Of a stretch of DNA of 64,000 nt, positions 14,260 through 23,891 are shown piece by piece. The DNA is from Kordia sp965283645. GTDB taxonomy: Bacteria; Bacteroidota; Bacteroidia; Flavobacteriales; Flavobacteriaceae. Numbering within the stretch: the stretch's first letter is position 1; the number at the start of each line of letters is the position of its first letter. Where the stretch lies: positions 3,224,001 through 3,288,000 of the forward strand of contig NZ_CBDIPG010000001.1 in NCBI RefSeq assembly GCF_965283645.1, in the 5' to 3' direction. Under the pieces are notes generated by a model that saw only the letters and a list, made by a program, of their open reading frames with translations, was not told the DNA's origin and ran no database searches. The translations under genes and the position numbers were made by a program.

Positions 14260-16089
14260 TTATTTTCGAGCAACATTGTTATCTCTGTCAATATCAGCCA
14301 TCAATTGTGATGGATCTATTTCTACGCTTTTAATACCTTTATTTGTTTTTAAAGAATAATACGGATACGCCCAAGCCCAATCGTCTTTTATAGTAGCTTT
14401 TGTTGGCTTTTCACCACGCATCATACGTAACGGAATGTAAAAGTTTTCACTAGTTCCATCTGTGTAATTTACAGTAATATCTATAGGCATTGGCATTAAT
14501 CCAATACGTTCTAAAACAACAGTATCTCCGTTAATTTCTTTTACACCATAATCAATAGTATTGGTTGTTTGCGCCCAATCAGTTAAATACCAATCTAAGT
14601 GAATTCCTGAAACTTTTTCAGCACTTCTTTTGATATCATTTGGTGTTGGATGTTTGAAACTAAAATCGTCAAAATACTTTCTAAGTGTCTTTTCTACGTT
14701 ATCTTTTCCAATTACATATTCTAATTGTGCTAAAAAGATTTGTCCTTTGCTGTATGCTGAGGTTCCGTACGCTCTGTTGTACTCGTAACGATCAGCATGT
14801 GTTGTCAATGGCTGTTCTCTTCCAGATTTTACAAGTCTAAAATATGCGCTGTATGAACCTTTATATGGGTTTTCTACGTTTTTGCCCATCTTTTCATTCA
14901 TGTATCTACCAGAAATATAAGAAGTGAATCCTTCATCCATCCATTCGTGCTTTGATTCGTTTGTTGCTAATAAGAACTGAAACCACGTATGTGCTAACTC
15001 ATGTGCTGTAACGCCAACTAAGCTTCCAAATTTTCGCTTTCCAGTAATTAATGTACACATTGCGTATTCCATTCCGCCGTCTCCACCTTGAATTACAGAG
15101 TATTGTTTGTATGGATATTGTCCAATATGTGTATTAAAATAGTCAAGCATTTCTGCTGTTCTTGGTTGTAGTTTTTTCCAGTTTTCTTTGATGCTAGGAT
15201 CATTTTTGTATAAAAAGTGCAATGTAACACCATTAGCTCCTTTGTAAGTATCATGTATATAATCTGGGTCAGCGGCCCAAGTAAAATCGTGAACATTTGG
15301 CGCTTTAAAATGCCAAGTAAGTGTATTTCCTTCAGGACGCTTTACAGTTCCGGTTTCGTATCCGTATCCTATTTTATTAGGATTTTGTAAATATCCAGTT
15401 CCACCTAAAATATAGTTTTTATCAATGGTAATTTTCACATCAAAATCTCCCCAAACACCATGAAATTCACGTCCAATGTATGATGGTGTATGCCAACCTT
15501 CAAAGTCGTATTCTGCCATTTTTGGATACCATTGTGTCATTGATAAAGCAATACCTTCTTTGTTGTTACGACCTGAACGACGAATTTGCACAGGAACTTG
15601 TCCTTTAAATGTCATATCAAATGTAGTAGATGCGCCTGGTTGAATAGGTTTTGCGAGCGTTACTTCTAAAATAGTATCTTCTGTCGTATGCGTTATTTTT
15701 TGTCCATTTTGCGTAAGCGATAGTACTTTTATGTATCCAATTTCTGAATCGGATAGTTTACTAATTCTGCTTCCAATTTTCGGGCTTGGATCTGCTATTG
15801 TTCTAGAACGTACGTCCATTTCACTTCCAGGTTGAAACGCATTGAAGTATAAGTGGTAATATACTTTGTCTAATACGTCTGGCGAATTGTTTGTATATAC
15901 CAACTTCTGAGTTCCTTGATATTGGTAATTGTTCACATTCATGTCAATATCCATGGTGTAATCAACATGTTGTTGCCAATAGCCTGAAGATGAATTTGTG
16001 TTATTGTTACTTTTGGTAGTAGATTTTTGCGACGCGCAAGCCACAAATACCAAAAGAACGAGCATACTTATTTTACTAAAAATTTTCAT
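14260..16089 (-). CDS. M1 family metallopeptidase, lipoprotein
   Basis: A 609-aa zinc aminopeptidase of the M1 family that trims N-terminal residues from peptides. The zinc site is HELAH at about 361-365 followed 18 residues later by Glu in WMDEGF. The exopeptidase loop appears as GGMEYAM. The N-terminal signal ends in a lipobox (LVFVAC), so it is anchored as a lipoprotein in the cell envelope. The N-terminal beta domain (about 40-250) and the catalytic domain are complete, without the large C-terminal helical domain of PepN; the protein has the size of the shorter Bacteroidota forms. It lies 16 bp downstream of the subtilase gene on the same strand, so an envelope-protease pair is likely. 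Confidence 0.92.
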   Translation of the reverse strand: MKIFSKISMLVLLVFVACASQKSTTKSNNNTNSSSGYWQQHVDYTMDIDMNVNNYQYQGTQKLVYTNNSPDVLDKVYYHLYFNAFQPGSEMDVRSRTIADPSPKIGSRISKLSDSEIGYIKVLSLTQNGQKITHTTEDTILEVTLAKPIQPGASTTFDMTFKGQVPVQIRRSGRNNKEGIALSMTQWYPKMAEYDFEGWHTPSYIGREFHGVWGDFDVKITIDKNYILGGTGYLQNPNKIGYGYETGTVKRPEGNTLTWHFKAPNVHDFTWAADPDYIHDTYKGANGVTLHFLYKNDPSIKENWKKLQPRTAEMLDYFNTHIGQYPYKQYSVIQGGDGGMEYAMCTLITGKRKFGSLVGVTAHELAHTWFQFLLATNESKHEWMDEGFTSYISGRYMNEKMGKNVENPYKGSYSAYFRLVKSGREQPLTTHADRYEYNRAYGTSAYSKGQIFLAQLEYVIGKDNVEKTLRKYFDDFSFKHPTPNDIKRSAEKVSGIHLDWYLTDWAQTTNTIDYGVKEINGDTVVLERIGLMPMPIDITVNYTDGTSENFYIPLRMMRGEKPTKATIKDDWAWAYPYYSLKTNKGIKSVEIDPSQLMADIDRDNNVARK

Positions 16090-16105
16090 GGAATTTGGTT
16101 TTATT

Positions 16106-17728
16106 TTACAATTTTACTTGTCCTCTATTTACTTTATCTGCTAAGATAAGTGCATTATATGCATTTACAATTTTACCTGAACGTGATGATTTTGAGAACG
16201 GCATTGCATCTTTAGATTGATCAACAACAACATCTCTGTTGATTGGAAGACCAGATTGCATGATGATTTGTTTTACTTGAGCCGCCGTTAATTTTGGATA
16301 TTGTGACAATATTAATGCTGCAACTCCTGCAACTCCTGGTGCCGCCATAGAGGTTCCGCTAATAGCTTCATATTCGTTTTCAGGGAATGTAGAGTAAATT
16401 TGAGATCCTGGTGCAAATACATCTACGTTTGTTTGTCCGTAGTTAGAATATCTTGCAACCATTTGAGAACCATATTTGTTTGAAAGCGCGCCTACAGTTA
16501 AAAATGTATCAGATACTTCTGTTCCTGTTTTAGTTTGATCGTTTGGATAAACTGGTTTTGTATCTAAGTCTAGGTTTTCATTTCCAGCTGCATTAACAAT
16601 TAATACATTGTTTTTTCCAGCGTAAGCGATTGCATCACGAACCCATTCAGAGTTTTGAGAGAAATATTTACCAAAACTTGTGTTGATAACTCGCGCACCA
16701 TTGTTAACTGCATAACGAATTGCCAAAGCAACATCTTTATCATATTCGTCTCCATTTGGAACTGTACGTACAGCCATGATTTCAACGTTGTTTGCTACAC
16801 CATTTACACCCTTGCCATTGTTACGTTCGGCCGCAATAATTCCAGCAACATGTGTTCCGTGTAATTCACTTTTTTTAATGTGTTTTACATTTCCGTTACC
16901 GTAGTTGGTATCTGTAATATCGTACGGATCGTCACCAACAGGAGTTCTTCCATTGAAATTTTTGTTTAAGTAATAGTTTAGAAAATCGGTTACACTTTCC
17001 ATGTCACCATTAATTGCCTCTAAAACCTCACCTAAATTTTTGTACCTACCACTTGCCAATATTTGTTTTGCAAGTCCAATATGTTGTTGCAATTCCTCAT
17101 TAGTTGTTTTGATCGCTTTTACTTCCTCAAATGTGTAATTATCTTTTTTGAAATATGCTTTTAATGCATCATCTGAGCTTTTAATTCTTGCCGCCGTTTG
17201 ATCTAAACGTGTTTTAATACCGCTATACTTTTTGTACTCAGCATCAATTTCTGCTTGTGCCGCTTCATAATCAGGATGACTTGGTCCTTTTTTTGCGATA
17301 CGTGTTTTTTCCATGTTTTCATTGTACGAATCACCTAAGAAGTTCCAACCGTGGATATCATCAACATATCCGTTTTTATCATCGTCTTTTCCATTATTTG
17401 GAATTTCTTTTTTGTTGGTCCAGATTACATCGTCCAAGTCTTCATGATCAATATCGATTCCAGAATCTAATACAGCAACAATTACTTTTTTTCCTTTTTT
17501 CCCTTTGATGATTTCTGCATATGCTTTGTCAACACTCATTCCAGGAATTGTATCTGTAATTAAATCTTTGTGTCCCCAAGTGTGTAATTCTTTTTCAGAA
17601 AGCGGCGTTTCTTTTAAAGGTGTTGTATCAATATTCGCTATAGGCGTTGATAAAATAGGAGCTGTACTTCCACAACTAGCTATAACAAGTGCAGAAGCAA
17701 TATAAAATGAGGATTTTAATAGTTTCAT
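16106..17728 (-). CDS. S8 subtilisin-like protease, lipoprotein
   Basis: A 540-aa subtilase. The catalytic Asp is in VAVLDSGIDIDHEDL (about 88), the His in HGTHVAGII (about 291) and the Ser in ISGTSMAAPG (about 459). A lipobox (LVIASC) ends the N-terminal signal, so it is a lipoprotein. Between Asp and His is a long, mostly helical, Lys/Glu-rich insertion of roughly 130 residues, much longer than in typical subtilisins. A similar insert is common in Bacteroidota S8 enzymes. It is probably co-transcribed with the downstream M1 aminopeptidase (16-bp gap). Substrates are not evident. Confidence 0.92.
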   Translation of the reverse strand: MKLLKSSFYIASALVIASCGSTAPILSTPIANIDTTPLKETPLSEKELHTWGHKDLITDTIPGMSVDKAYAEIIKGKKGKKVIVAVLDSGIDIDHEDLDDVIWTNKKEIPNNGKDDDKNGYVDDIHGWNFLGDSYNENMEKTRIAKKGPSHPDYEAAQAEIDAEYKKYSGIKTRLDQTAARIKSSDDALKAYFKKDNYTFEEVKAIKTTNEELQQHIGLAKQILASGRYKNLGEVLEAINGDMESVTDFLNYYLNKNFNGRTPVGDDPYDITDTNYGNGNVKHIKKSELHGTHVAGIIAAERNNGKGVNGVANNVEIMAVRTVPNGDEYDKDVALAIRYAVNNGARVINTSFGKYFSQNSEWVRDAIAYAGKNNVLIVNAAGNENLDLDTKPVYPNDQTKTGTEVSDTFLTVGALSNKYGSQMVARYSNYGQTNVDVFAPGSQIYSTFPENEYEAISGTSMAAPGVAGVAALILSQYPKLTAAQVKQIIMQSGLPINRDVVVDQSKDAMPFSKSSRSGKIVNAYNALILADKVNRGQVKL

Positions 17729-17766
17729 GAGGAAAATTTTTATTCGTGAATTTGTATTTAATATGT

Positions 17767-18624
17767 TTAAAAAATGTCTTTACAGGTAAATACTTCATTG
17801 AGTCTTACACCTTTTTCTGTGTGTTTTACGGTAATAATTTCGTGATGTGCATCGTGTTCTAAAAATAGGTAATAGTTATTATCTGCGGCCATGTTTAAAA
17901 ACGTTTCTTTTTCATCCAAGCTTAGTAAAGGGCGCGTGTCATAACCCATAACAAAAGGAATTGGTAAATGACCAACCGTTGGTAATAAATCTGCCATAAA
18001 ACAAATTGTTTTTCCTTTGTAATGAATCATTGGAATCATTTGTTTTTCAGTATGTCCATTTGCAAAAAACACATCAAAACCTAACGCTGATTTAGTTAAA
18101 ATGTCATCTTGCGGTTGTGCAATAAAGTTGAGATGACCGCTTTCTTGCATTGGAATGATATTTTCTTTTAAAAAGGAAGCTTTTTCACGTCGGTTAGGAA
18201 CGGTTGCCCATTGCCAATGATTTTCATTGCTCCAAAATTTTGCGTTTTTAAAAGCTGGTTCGTATCCAGTTTTATCTTTATTCCATTGAATACTTCCACC
18301 ACAGTGATCAAAATGTAAGTGTGTCATAAATACATCTGTAATATCATCTTTGTGAAAACCATGTGCTTTTAATGATTTTTCAATAGAATCATTGCCCCAA
18401 AGATGGTAATAGCCGTAAAACTTGTCTGTTTGCTTGTTTCCCATTCCTGTATCAACCAAAATTAATCGGTTTCCATCTTCAATGAGTAAACAACGTGCGG
18501 CAATATCAATCATGTTGTTTGCGTCTGCAGGATTGGTGCGTTGCCATAATGATTTTGGAACTACGCCAAACATAGCGCCACCATCTAATTTGAAATTTCC
18601 AGCCGCTATGGGATAAAGTTTCAT
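17767..18624 (-). CDS. MBL-fold metallo-hydrolase
   Basis: A 285-aa metallo-beta-lactamase-fold hydrolase with a binuclear metal site. The motif THLHFDHCGG is at about 101-110, followed by ANGHTEKQ and a later His in EHDAHHE. The opening GGAMFGVVPKSLW and VDTGMGNKQ are seen in the AiiA-like/quorum-quenching-like branch, so a lactone or ester substrate is possible but not proven. It has no signal peptide and is cytoplasmic. It stands alone between the subtilase and HipA genes on the same strand, with gaps of 38 and 105 bp. Confidence 0.87.
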   Translation of the reverse strand: MKLYPIAAGNFKLDGGAMFGVVPKSLWQRTNPADANNMIDIAARCLLIEDGNRLILVDTGMGNKQTDKFYGYYHLWGNDSIEKSLKAHGFHKDDITDVFMTHLHFDHCGGSIQWNKDKTGYEPAFKNAKFWSNENHWQWATVPNRREKASFLKENIIPMQESGHLNFIAQPQDDILTKSALGFDVFFANGHTEKQMIPMIHYKGKTICFMADLLPTVGHLPIPFVMGYDTRPLLSLDEKETFLNMAADNNYYLFLEHDAHHEIITVKHTEKGVRLNEVFTCKDIF

Positions 18625-18729
18625 ACGAAAGTTAGGTTTTGGTTTCGCAAATTAACAAAACCACAACAAAAATGTGTGTTTGTTAAGTTTTTATTAAGAA
18701 AACCAATACTATATTTCTGATTTTTGCGA

Positions 18730-20043
18730 CTATTTTAAATTCAGAAGTGTTTTTTTTATGGAATCTCTAAGTTTATGATTTACATATACTGCATCTGCAT
18801 AATCATTCCAGTTTTGTACTTTTTCATTTATTTCGTTGATGATAGTCTCTGGTTTTTTTATGTTAATTTGTTTTGCAAAATGTAGTAAATCTTGTTTTTG
18901 AATACCTATTCTTTTCCCGTTAATACTTAGAGCGTGTTGACTTACCCAAATACTATCAGGTCTGTAAGCATGACAAATATCGTACCCAGGAGCTAATTCC
19001 CACCGATCGCCTTCTTTGAGTCGAAACGCAAAGTTTTTTGTATGATCGTCACAGTTTCTTGCAATTATATTAAACACCATTCTGCGATACATTTGCTCGG
19101 CTTCAGGATATGGCAAGCGCAGCAATCTCATGGTTTGAAATAGTTGTTCGTAACTAAAACTTCTAACTTCATTGAAATCATAATGTTGCATAGCGCAAAA
19201 TGTTTGCATATGATATTTCGTTGCTCCTTGATCTCTGTCAAATCTTTTCGTCATAAAATGCGCTCTTCCATTTTCTTCCATCAATTCGGATTCCATCATT
19301 TGTATGCCACAATCTTTTGCCATATGATAATATGCCATTTCAATTCGGCCATAGCCTTTACTTTCCCCAAATTGAGCATCACTAACACCATCGAGTTTTA
19401 TAAGCCAATGTTCAAATCCTTTTGGAGCATTTGTTTGTCCAGAACGAACTTGCCCAGTTTTTTTATTATAGGCAATAATAGCTTTAGGTCTAGCACCACC
19501 AGCAGAAGTACCAATTTTTAAGATTTCCATCATTGCCTGCTCTTCATCTTCATTTAAATTTGTTTCAAACTCTTCTCTTTTGTGGAGCATTCGTTGCGCT
19601 ATAGTAACTAAGCTATCAATTTCTACTTGAAATGTTTTTTTAGCAGATTTTATTTGCGTGGGTTCAAATTCCAAAGCTCCCATACCTCTAGTACCAATAA
19701 AGCATAATTGTTCTATAGGATTCATACTATCTTGTGGGCGTCCATTTTGTGCTAACCAAATGTTGATTAATTGATTTCCATATTTATCTGGAAGTACATC
19801 TGCAAGCAAACCCGGAAGTCCTTTAAAAGTATCGTATTGACTATTTTTTGAAGCTCGTAATTCTGGAAATGAAAAGATACTTTGACGTGATTGAATGGGC
19901 ATTTTTATTGGAGCTAAATCTATGTTTTGCGATTTGAATTTTGGATCATATTCAAAACTGGCAAGTTGTTGATTTTCATCCCAAGCGACTGCGCCAACAA
20001 TTGTACCCCAAATTTTAACAAATGCTGTTGTTGTGGTTACCAT
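18730..20043 (-). CDS. hipA: HipA family toxin kinase
   Basis: A 437-aa serine/threonine kinase of the HipA family. In characterised systems it phosphorylates glutamyl-tRNA synthetase or other targets and induces dormancy. The N-terminal subdomain covers about 5-100. The glycine-rich loop GTSAGGARPK is near 180, the catalytic segment IIARNCDDHTKNFAF near 325-340, and the metal-binding Asp in LAPGYD near 352. It is full length. Its start overlaps the hipB-like gene by 7 bp, giving the normal antitoxin-first order. Expression should be repressed by the HipB-like protein through the repeated operators at 20369-20523. Confidence 0.9.
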   Translation of the reverse strand: MVTTTTAFVKIWGTIVGAVAWDENQQLASFEYDPKFKSQNIDLAPIKMPIQSRQSIFSFPELRASKNSQYDTFKGLPGLLADVLPDKYGNQLINIWLAQNGRPQDSMNPIEQLCFIGTRGMGALEFEPTQIKSAKKTFQVEIDSLVTIAQRMLHKREEFETNLNEDEEQAMMEILKIGTSAGGARPKAIIAYNKKTGQVRSGQTNAPKGFEHWLIKLDGVSDAQFGESKGYGRIEMAYYHMAKDCGIQMMESELMEENGRAHFMTKRFDRDQGATKYHMQTFCAMQHYDFNEVRSFSYEQLFQTMRLLRLPYPEAEQMYRRMVFNIIARNCDDHTKNFAFRLKEGDRWELAPGYDICHAYRPDSIWVSQHALSINGKRIGIQKQDLLHFAKQINIKKPETIINEINEKVQNWNDYADAVYVNHKLRDSIKKTLLNLK

Positions 20044-20384
20044 TCGCTTTCAATTTGTGTGTTATCATTTTGGTCTTTGCTAGCTCTTTGCCTTTTCTGT
20101 TTTTCTAATTTTGCAAGTTCTAAAGGGCTGATTACTTTTTCAGCTTTAAATATGTCAAGTATATCAAGTAAATTGAGCGCTCTTAAAATTTGTATCAATG
20201 AGTTTAAAGATATAGGTTCTCCGTTTTCAATTTGACTCATAGTCCATCGATTGATTCCTGCCAACTCAGCAACTTTTGCTTGTGTTTTATTTTGCAGTAA
20301 ACGCTGCTGCTTTACATAGCTGCCTATCATAGAAATGATAGCTTTATCGCTTAAAGAAAACCAGTTTATGTTAGTATTTCCCAT
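20037..20384 (-). CDS. hipB: HipB-like HTH antitoxin
   Basis: A 115-aa XRE-family DNA-binding antitoxin. The helix-turn-helix lies at about 22-75 (KTQAKVAELAGINRWTMSQI). A charged C-terminal tail rich in Lys, Gln and Asp is a likely HipA-contact or degradation segment. The first codons lie inside one of four copies of an operator-like 15-mer, so the protein may bind over its own start codon. It overlaps hipA by 7 bp. Confidence 0.88.
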   Translation of the reverse strand: MGNTNINWFSLSDKAIISMIGSYVKQQRLLQNKTQAKVAELAGINRWTMSQIENGEPISLNSLIQILRALNLLDILDIFKAEKVISPLELAKLEKQKRQRASKDQNDNTQIESEW

Positions 20385-20523
20385 CTTTATTGTATAAAAT
20401 GATAGTTTATGTTGGTATTTTCTAACTCAAAGATATGAAAAATTAGTTAAATAGAGAATGTAGTGATGTTGGTATTTCCCATCATTATGATATATAATTA
20501 AATTAACGTTGGTATTTCCCAAC
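20369..20523. promoter_or_regulatory. Four HipB operator-like repeats
   Basis: The motif TGTTGGTATTTCCCA occurs at 20467-20481, with close variants at 20507-20521 (CGTT start), 20410-20424 (ending TTCTA) and 20369-20383 (TTAG), the last covering the hipB start codon. The copy at 20508-20523 is part of a dyad, GTTGG-TATTTC-CCAAC. Spacings are about 41, 57 and 40 bp. The pattern fits cooperative autorepression by a HipB dimer, by analogy with known hipBA promoters. Confidence 0.72.
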
Positions 20524-20549
20524 AAGTAGATAATTAAAAAGTGAAGATT

Positions 20550-22790
20550 TTATTTTTGAAGTACATTTTTTAAACGTTTTCCAAAATCATAAATTACTTT
20601 AATTTCCTTGATGTTTGCCAAGCGTTCTTTCCCAAAAATCAACAAGGCTTTCCCGTTCGATTCTACATGATAATACAGATTGCTTTCAAAGAAATGTACC
20701 AAATCATCGTTAAAAAATGATTGAATGGCTTGTACATCTTCACCTAATAAGTAGAAACGATTTGAGAAATCGGTATGGTTATCAATTGGAATGTCTTCAA
20801 ATCCTGCAAAGGCATATACTTTTTCTAAAAACCCTTCTCTATCAAGTGTAAATTCTGGAATTTCTTCCTGTAAACTCACATACATCATTGTGGTACGAAC
20901 AACTTCTTTGGCAATAAATTCTCCTTCTGAAAATTCTAAATCGAACAAACGAATAGAATTGTGTTCATCTGAAAGCTGATTGTAGGTATGATTGATTTGT
21001 TTGGTTCGAAAGAAAAGGAAATTTTCTAAGAAGTGAATTTCTTTGTTCTTGTTTGATTCGTAACTTAAACAATAATCTACCGCCAATTCTTCAATCGTTT
21101 TTTGTCGTTTGGTTAGGTTTTTTGATAGCAAATTAGGAATTGGTAAAATACGTCGCAAAGCAAACGGATGTTTCGAATCGGTTCCGTGCATGTCAAGACC
21201 AATAACTTCAAAATGTCCACCACGTTTTGCAAACAATTCTTGGTAATTGTTGAGGTTTTCCATTACGGTATGATCTACAAATTCACACATAGAAAAATCA
21301 ACAATAACATCTTTATCTTCAGGAATAGCGTCTAACTTATCTTTTAATTTGTAATAGTTTAAAAAGCTACAAAAATGCTTTACACTTAAGAAATAATCAT
21401 TGCTCGTGTCTTGTTCTTTAAACATTAACACATTAGGTTTTAATAGATTTCTAAAGAATAATGAAAAGCTTTTATTGATAAAAATATGAATGAGAAAAGT
21501 AGTAAGCACACCAATTGCAATTCCTTCAATTAGTCCAACGCTTAATGTTGTTAGTAACGTGACAAAAAAGATGATTAATTGTTCTTTTCCGATAGAAAAT
21601 ATCTTATTTACAATGTTTGGAGATGCTAATTTGTAACCTGTATACACTAAAATTGCCATCAATGCTGGCAATGGAATTCGGGTGAGTTGTGTGCTGAATA
21701 ATAGAATGAATAGAATTAAAAAGAACGCATGAAAAAAGTTTGCCGACCGGTTGCTTCCACCATTGTTTACGTTTACAGAACTTCTGGCAATTACCGTAAC
21801 GACGTTTAATCCGCCTAAAAATCCACTTCCAATAGTAGCTAAACCAAGTGCTTTTAAATCTTTATTTACGTTTGATCGTCTTTTTTCAGGATCTAATTTG
21901 TCAACAGCTTTGATGCTTAGTAACGATTCAATACTTGCAATTAATGTCAATGCCAATACACTTGACCAAAATCCGAATTGACCAATTTTACCAAAACTTA
22001 TTTCAGGCAAATCAGTAATAACTTCATTAAAACTTGGAATTGCAGGAATCATAGCACTTTTCGCAATCGGATTTGGCAATTGTAACACCATTTCATAGTA
22101 ATAACTAAAGGCAATTGAAATGATAACAATCCACATTGGTGCAGGAATCAATTGTAAATATTTATTTCTGATTTTTGGATAGAATACCATAATAATCAAA
22201 CTAAAAATTCCTGCTAAAGCCGCATATGTTTGACCAGAATTTTCATAAGAAAACAGCCCAATAATTGTTTTCGGAATTCCAAAAAGCAAGGCTAAAACAC
22301 TTCCTTTTTCAAATAATGAAAACGAACCAATACTCATAGAAACACCTTGATAACCTTGATTTGCCAACATAATGTGTGTAGACTTTGCCAAGATAATTAA
22401 ACCAATTGCCGCCAACATTCCCTGAATGGCTGATGATGGAAAAAAGTCTGCCAACTTTCCTAATCGTAAAAACCCTAAGATGAGTAATAAAATTCCCGAA
22501 CAAATAATAGCGCCATAGGCATCACTAATTCCGAGTGTGCTAATGGCAATTAATAAAACACCAACCAAGCCGTTTCCTGGACCTGTAATAGTAACGTAAC
22601 TTCCACCTAAAAGCGATACAACAATTCCGCCGACAACTGCGGCAATAATTCCTGCAATTGGTGGCGCGCCACTTGTCATAGCAAGTCCTAAACCTAGCGG
22701 CAATGCAATAAGACTTACCACAAAACCAGAAAATATATTTTTAGGCAATGTTTTTAGGAAATCTTTAAAAGTATTCTTTTTGGGACTCAT
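20550..22790 (-). CDS. SulP family anion transporter with STAS-like domain
   Basis: A 746-aa inner-membrane transporter of the SulP/SLC26 family, for sulfate, bicarbonate or another small anion. About 11-12 hydrophobic segments cover residues 18-420, with the conserved start SLIALPLGLGLAMTSGAPP and a VTITGPGNGLVGVL loop. A STAS-type domain follows at about 450-545 (DFSMCEFVDHTVME). The about 190 residues after it are an extra soluble domain not found in standard SulP proteins. The stop codon is followed by the HipBA region. The start overlaps the universal stress protein gene by 4 bp, so the two are one operon. The bicarbonate role sometimes annotated for this subtype is not decidable here. 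Confidence 0.88.
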   Translation of the reverse strand: MSPKKNTFKDFLKTLPKNIFSGFVVSLIALPLGLGLAMTSGAPPIAGIIAAVVGGIVVSLLGGSYVTITGPGNGLVGVLLIAISTLGISDAYGAIICSGILLLILGFLRLGKLADFFPSSAIQGMLAAIGLIILAKSTHIMLANQGYQGVSMSIGSFSLFEKGSVLALLFGIPKTIIGLFSYENSGQTYAALAGIFSLIIMVFYPKIRNKYLQLIPAPMWIVIISIAFSYYYEMVLQLPNPIAKSAMIPAIPSFNEVITDLPEISFGKIGQFGFWSSVLALTLIASIESLLSIKAVDKLDPEKRRSNVNKDLKALGLATIGSGFLGGLNVVTVIARSSVNVNNGGSNRSANFFHAFFLILFILLFSTQLTRIPLPALMAILVYTGYKLASPNIVNKIFSIGKEQLIIFFVTLLTTLSVGLIEGIAIGVLTTFLIHIFINKSFSLFFRNLLKPNVLMFKEQDTSNDYFLSVKHFCSFLNYYKLKDKLDAIPEDKDVIVDFSMCEFVDHTVMENLNNYQELFAKRGGHFEVIGLDMHGTDSKHPFALRRILPIPNLLSKNLTKRQKTIEELAVDYCLSYESNKNKEIHFLENFLFFRTKQINHTYNQLSDEHNSIRLFDLEFSEGEFIAKEVVRTTMMYVSLQEEIPEFTLDREGFLEKVYAFAGFEDIPIDNHTDFSNRFYLLGEDVQAIQSFFNDDLVHFFESNLYYHVESNGKALLIFGKERLANIKEIKVIYDFGKRLKNVLQK

Positions 22791-23635
22791 TGAATAATTA
22801 GTACGTCGGTTGGTAGCTCGGTTAAAATATGTTCGATGTCATGTGGAAACAAACGATCCCAAAATGTCATCTTTGTTGTGGCATTCATCACTAACAAGTC
22901 AGCACGCACAATTTGTGCATAATGACCAATAGAATAACCTCGTTTTCCAAAAATAGGTTGTGAATTTATGGTAATATCTTCAATATATTCTTTCGGAATT
23001 TCAGTCACAATCTTTTTAATTCTGCTTTCTTCCCGATTTCTAATACGTTCTTTTCTTAAAGTTGCTTTTCGCAACGATTTGTCGTCATCTACATTTACAG
23101 CAACTTCTTGTTGTCTAATTTCTTCTACAATGGTAATTTTTTCAGCACCTAATTGATGACCAACATAAAACGCAGATGAAATGGCTTTTTTCGTTTTTTG
23201 ATCTTGCAAACCATTCACTACGATATGTTCACACGGAATGCGTTCTATAGCTGGTTTTATCATTAATAAAATAGAACAATTTGCTTTACGCGTAATTTTT
23301 CTAGCAATGGAACCCACATAATATTTTAAAAAGTTTTCACGCTGTAACGCACCTAAAATAAGCAGGTCAACACTTTTTTCTTTACTGGTAGATAAAATCA
23401 CATCTACAGGATCACCTGTTTTAAACACAAGTTCATATGCAAGATTTTGCGCACTAAACGGTTTTAAAATTTCTTCAATTTCTTTTGTTTTTTCTGTAGA
23501 ATTTTCACCAACATGAATGAGGACTAATTTTGCTTGAAAAAGCAAAGAAAGTCGTGCAGATTCGTTAATATTAGCTTTTAGATTTGGAGAAAAAGCGACT
23601 CCAATTCCAATAATATGAAAAGGTTTTTGTTGCAA
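22787..23635 (-). CDS. Universal stress protein, two-domain UspA type
   Basis: A 282-aa cytoplasmic protein made of two UspA-like domains. The first (about 5-145) contains LLILGALQ followed by GSIARKITRKANCSILLM, the ATP-binding pattern G-2x-G-9x-G(S/T) in variant form. The second (about 150-282) is more diverged but ends with the equivalent LPTDVLIIQ strand. Proteins of this kind bind nucleotides and modulate stress responses or transporters. The 4-bp overlap with the SulP gene suggests it senses a signal for, or regulates, that transporter. Confidence 0.85.
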   Translation of the reverse strand: MQQKPFHIIGIGVAFSPNLKANINESARLSLLFQAKLVLIHVGENSTEKTKEIEEILKPFSAQNLAYELVFKTGDPVDVILSTSKEKSVDLLILGALQRENFLKYYVGSIARKITRKANCSILLMIKPAIERIPCEHIVVNGLQDQKTKKAISSAFYVGHQLGAEKITIVEEIRQQEVAVNVDDDKSLRKATLRKERIRNREESRIKKIVTEIPKEYIEDITINSQPIFGKRGYSIGHYAQIVRADLLVMNATTKMTFWDRLFPHDIEHILTELPTDVLIIQ

Positions 23636-23891
23636 AAAAGGTTATTTTCTGAATTCGATTTGAAAGATAGTATTTTTTTGAAAATAACATAGGTTAATTG
23701 TCAAAATCATGGTTTTTAAAATCGTGTAGTATTGCCAACACAATTGTATAACCATTTAATACCTTAAAAGCTTTTGTATTTTTGATAGATGATTGATAGG
23801 AGAAACAATATGCCGCTTCTTAAAACAAAAAAATAGTTGAAAATAAATTTAAATTATCTATTTATTTTACCTTTAAGGCAAGAAATATCCG

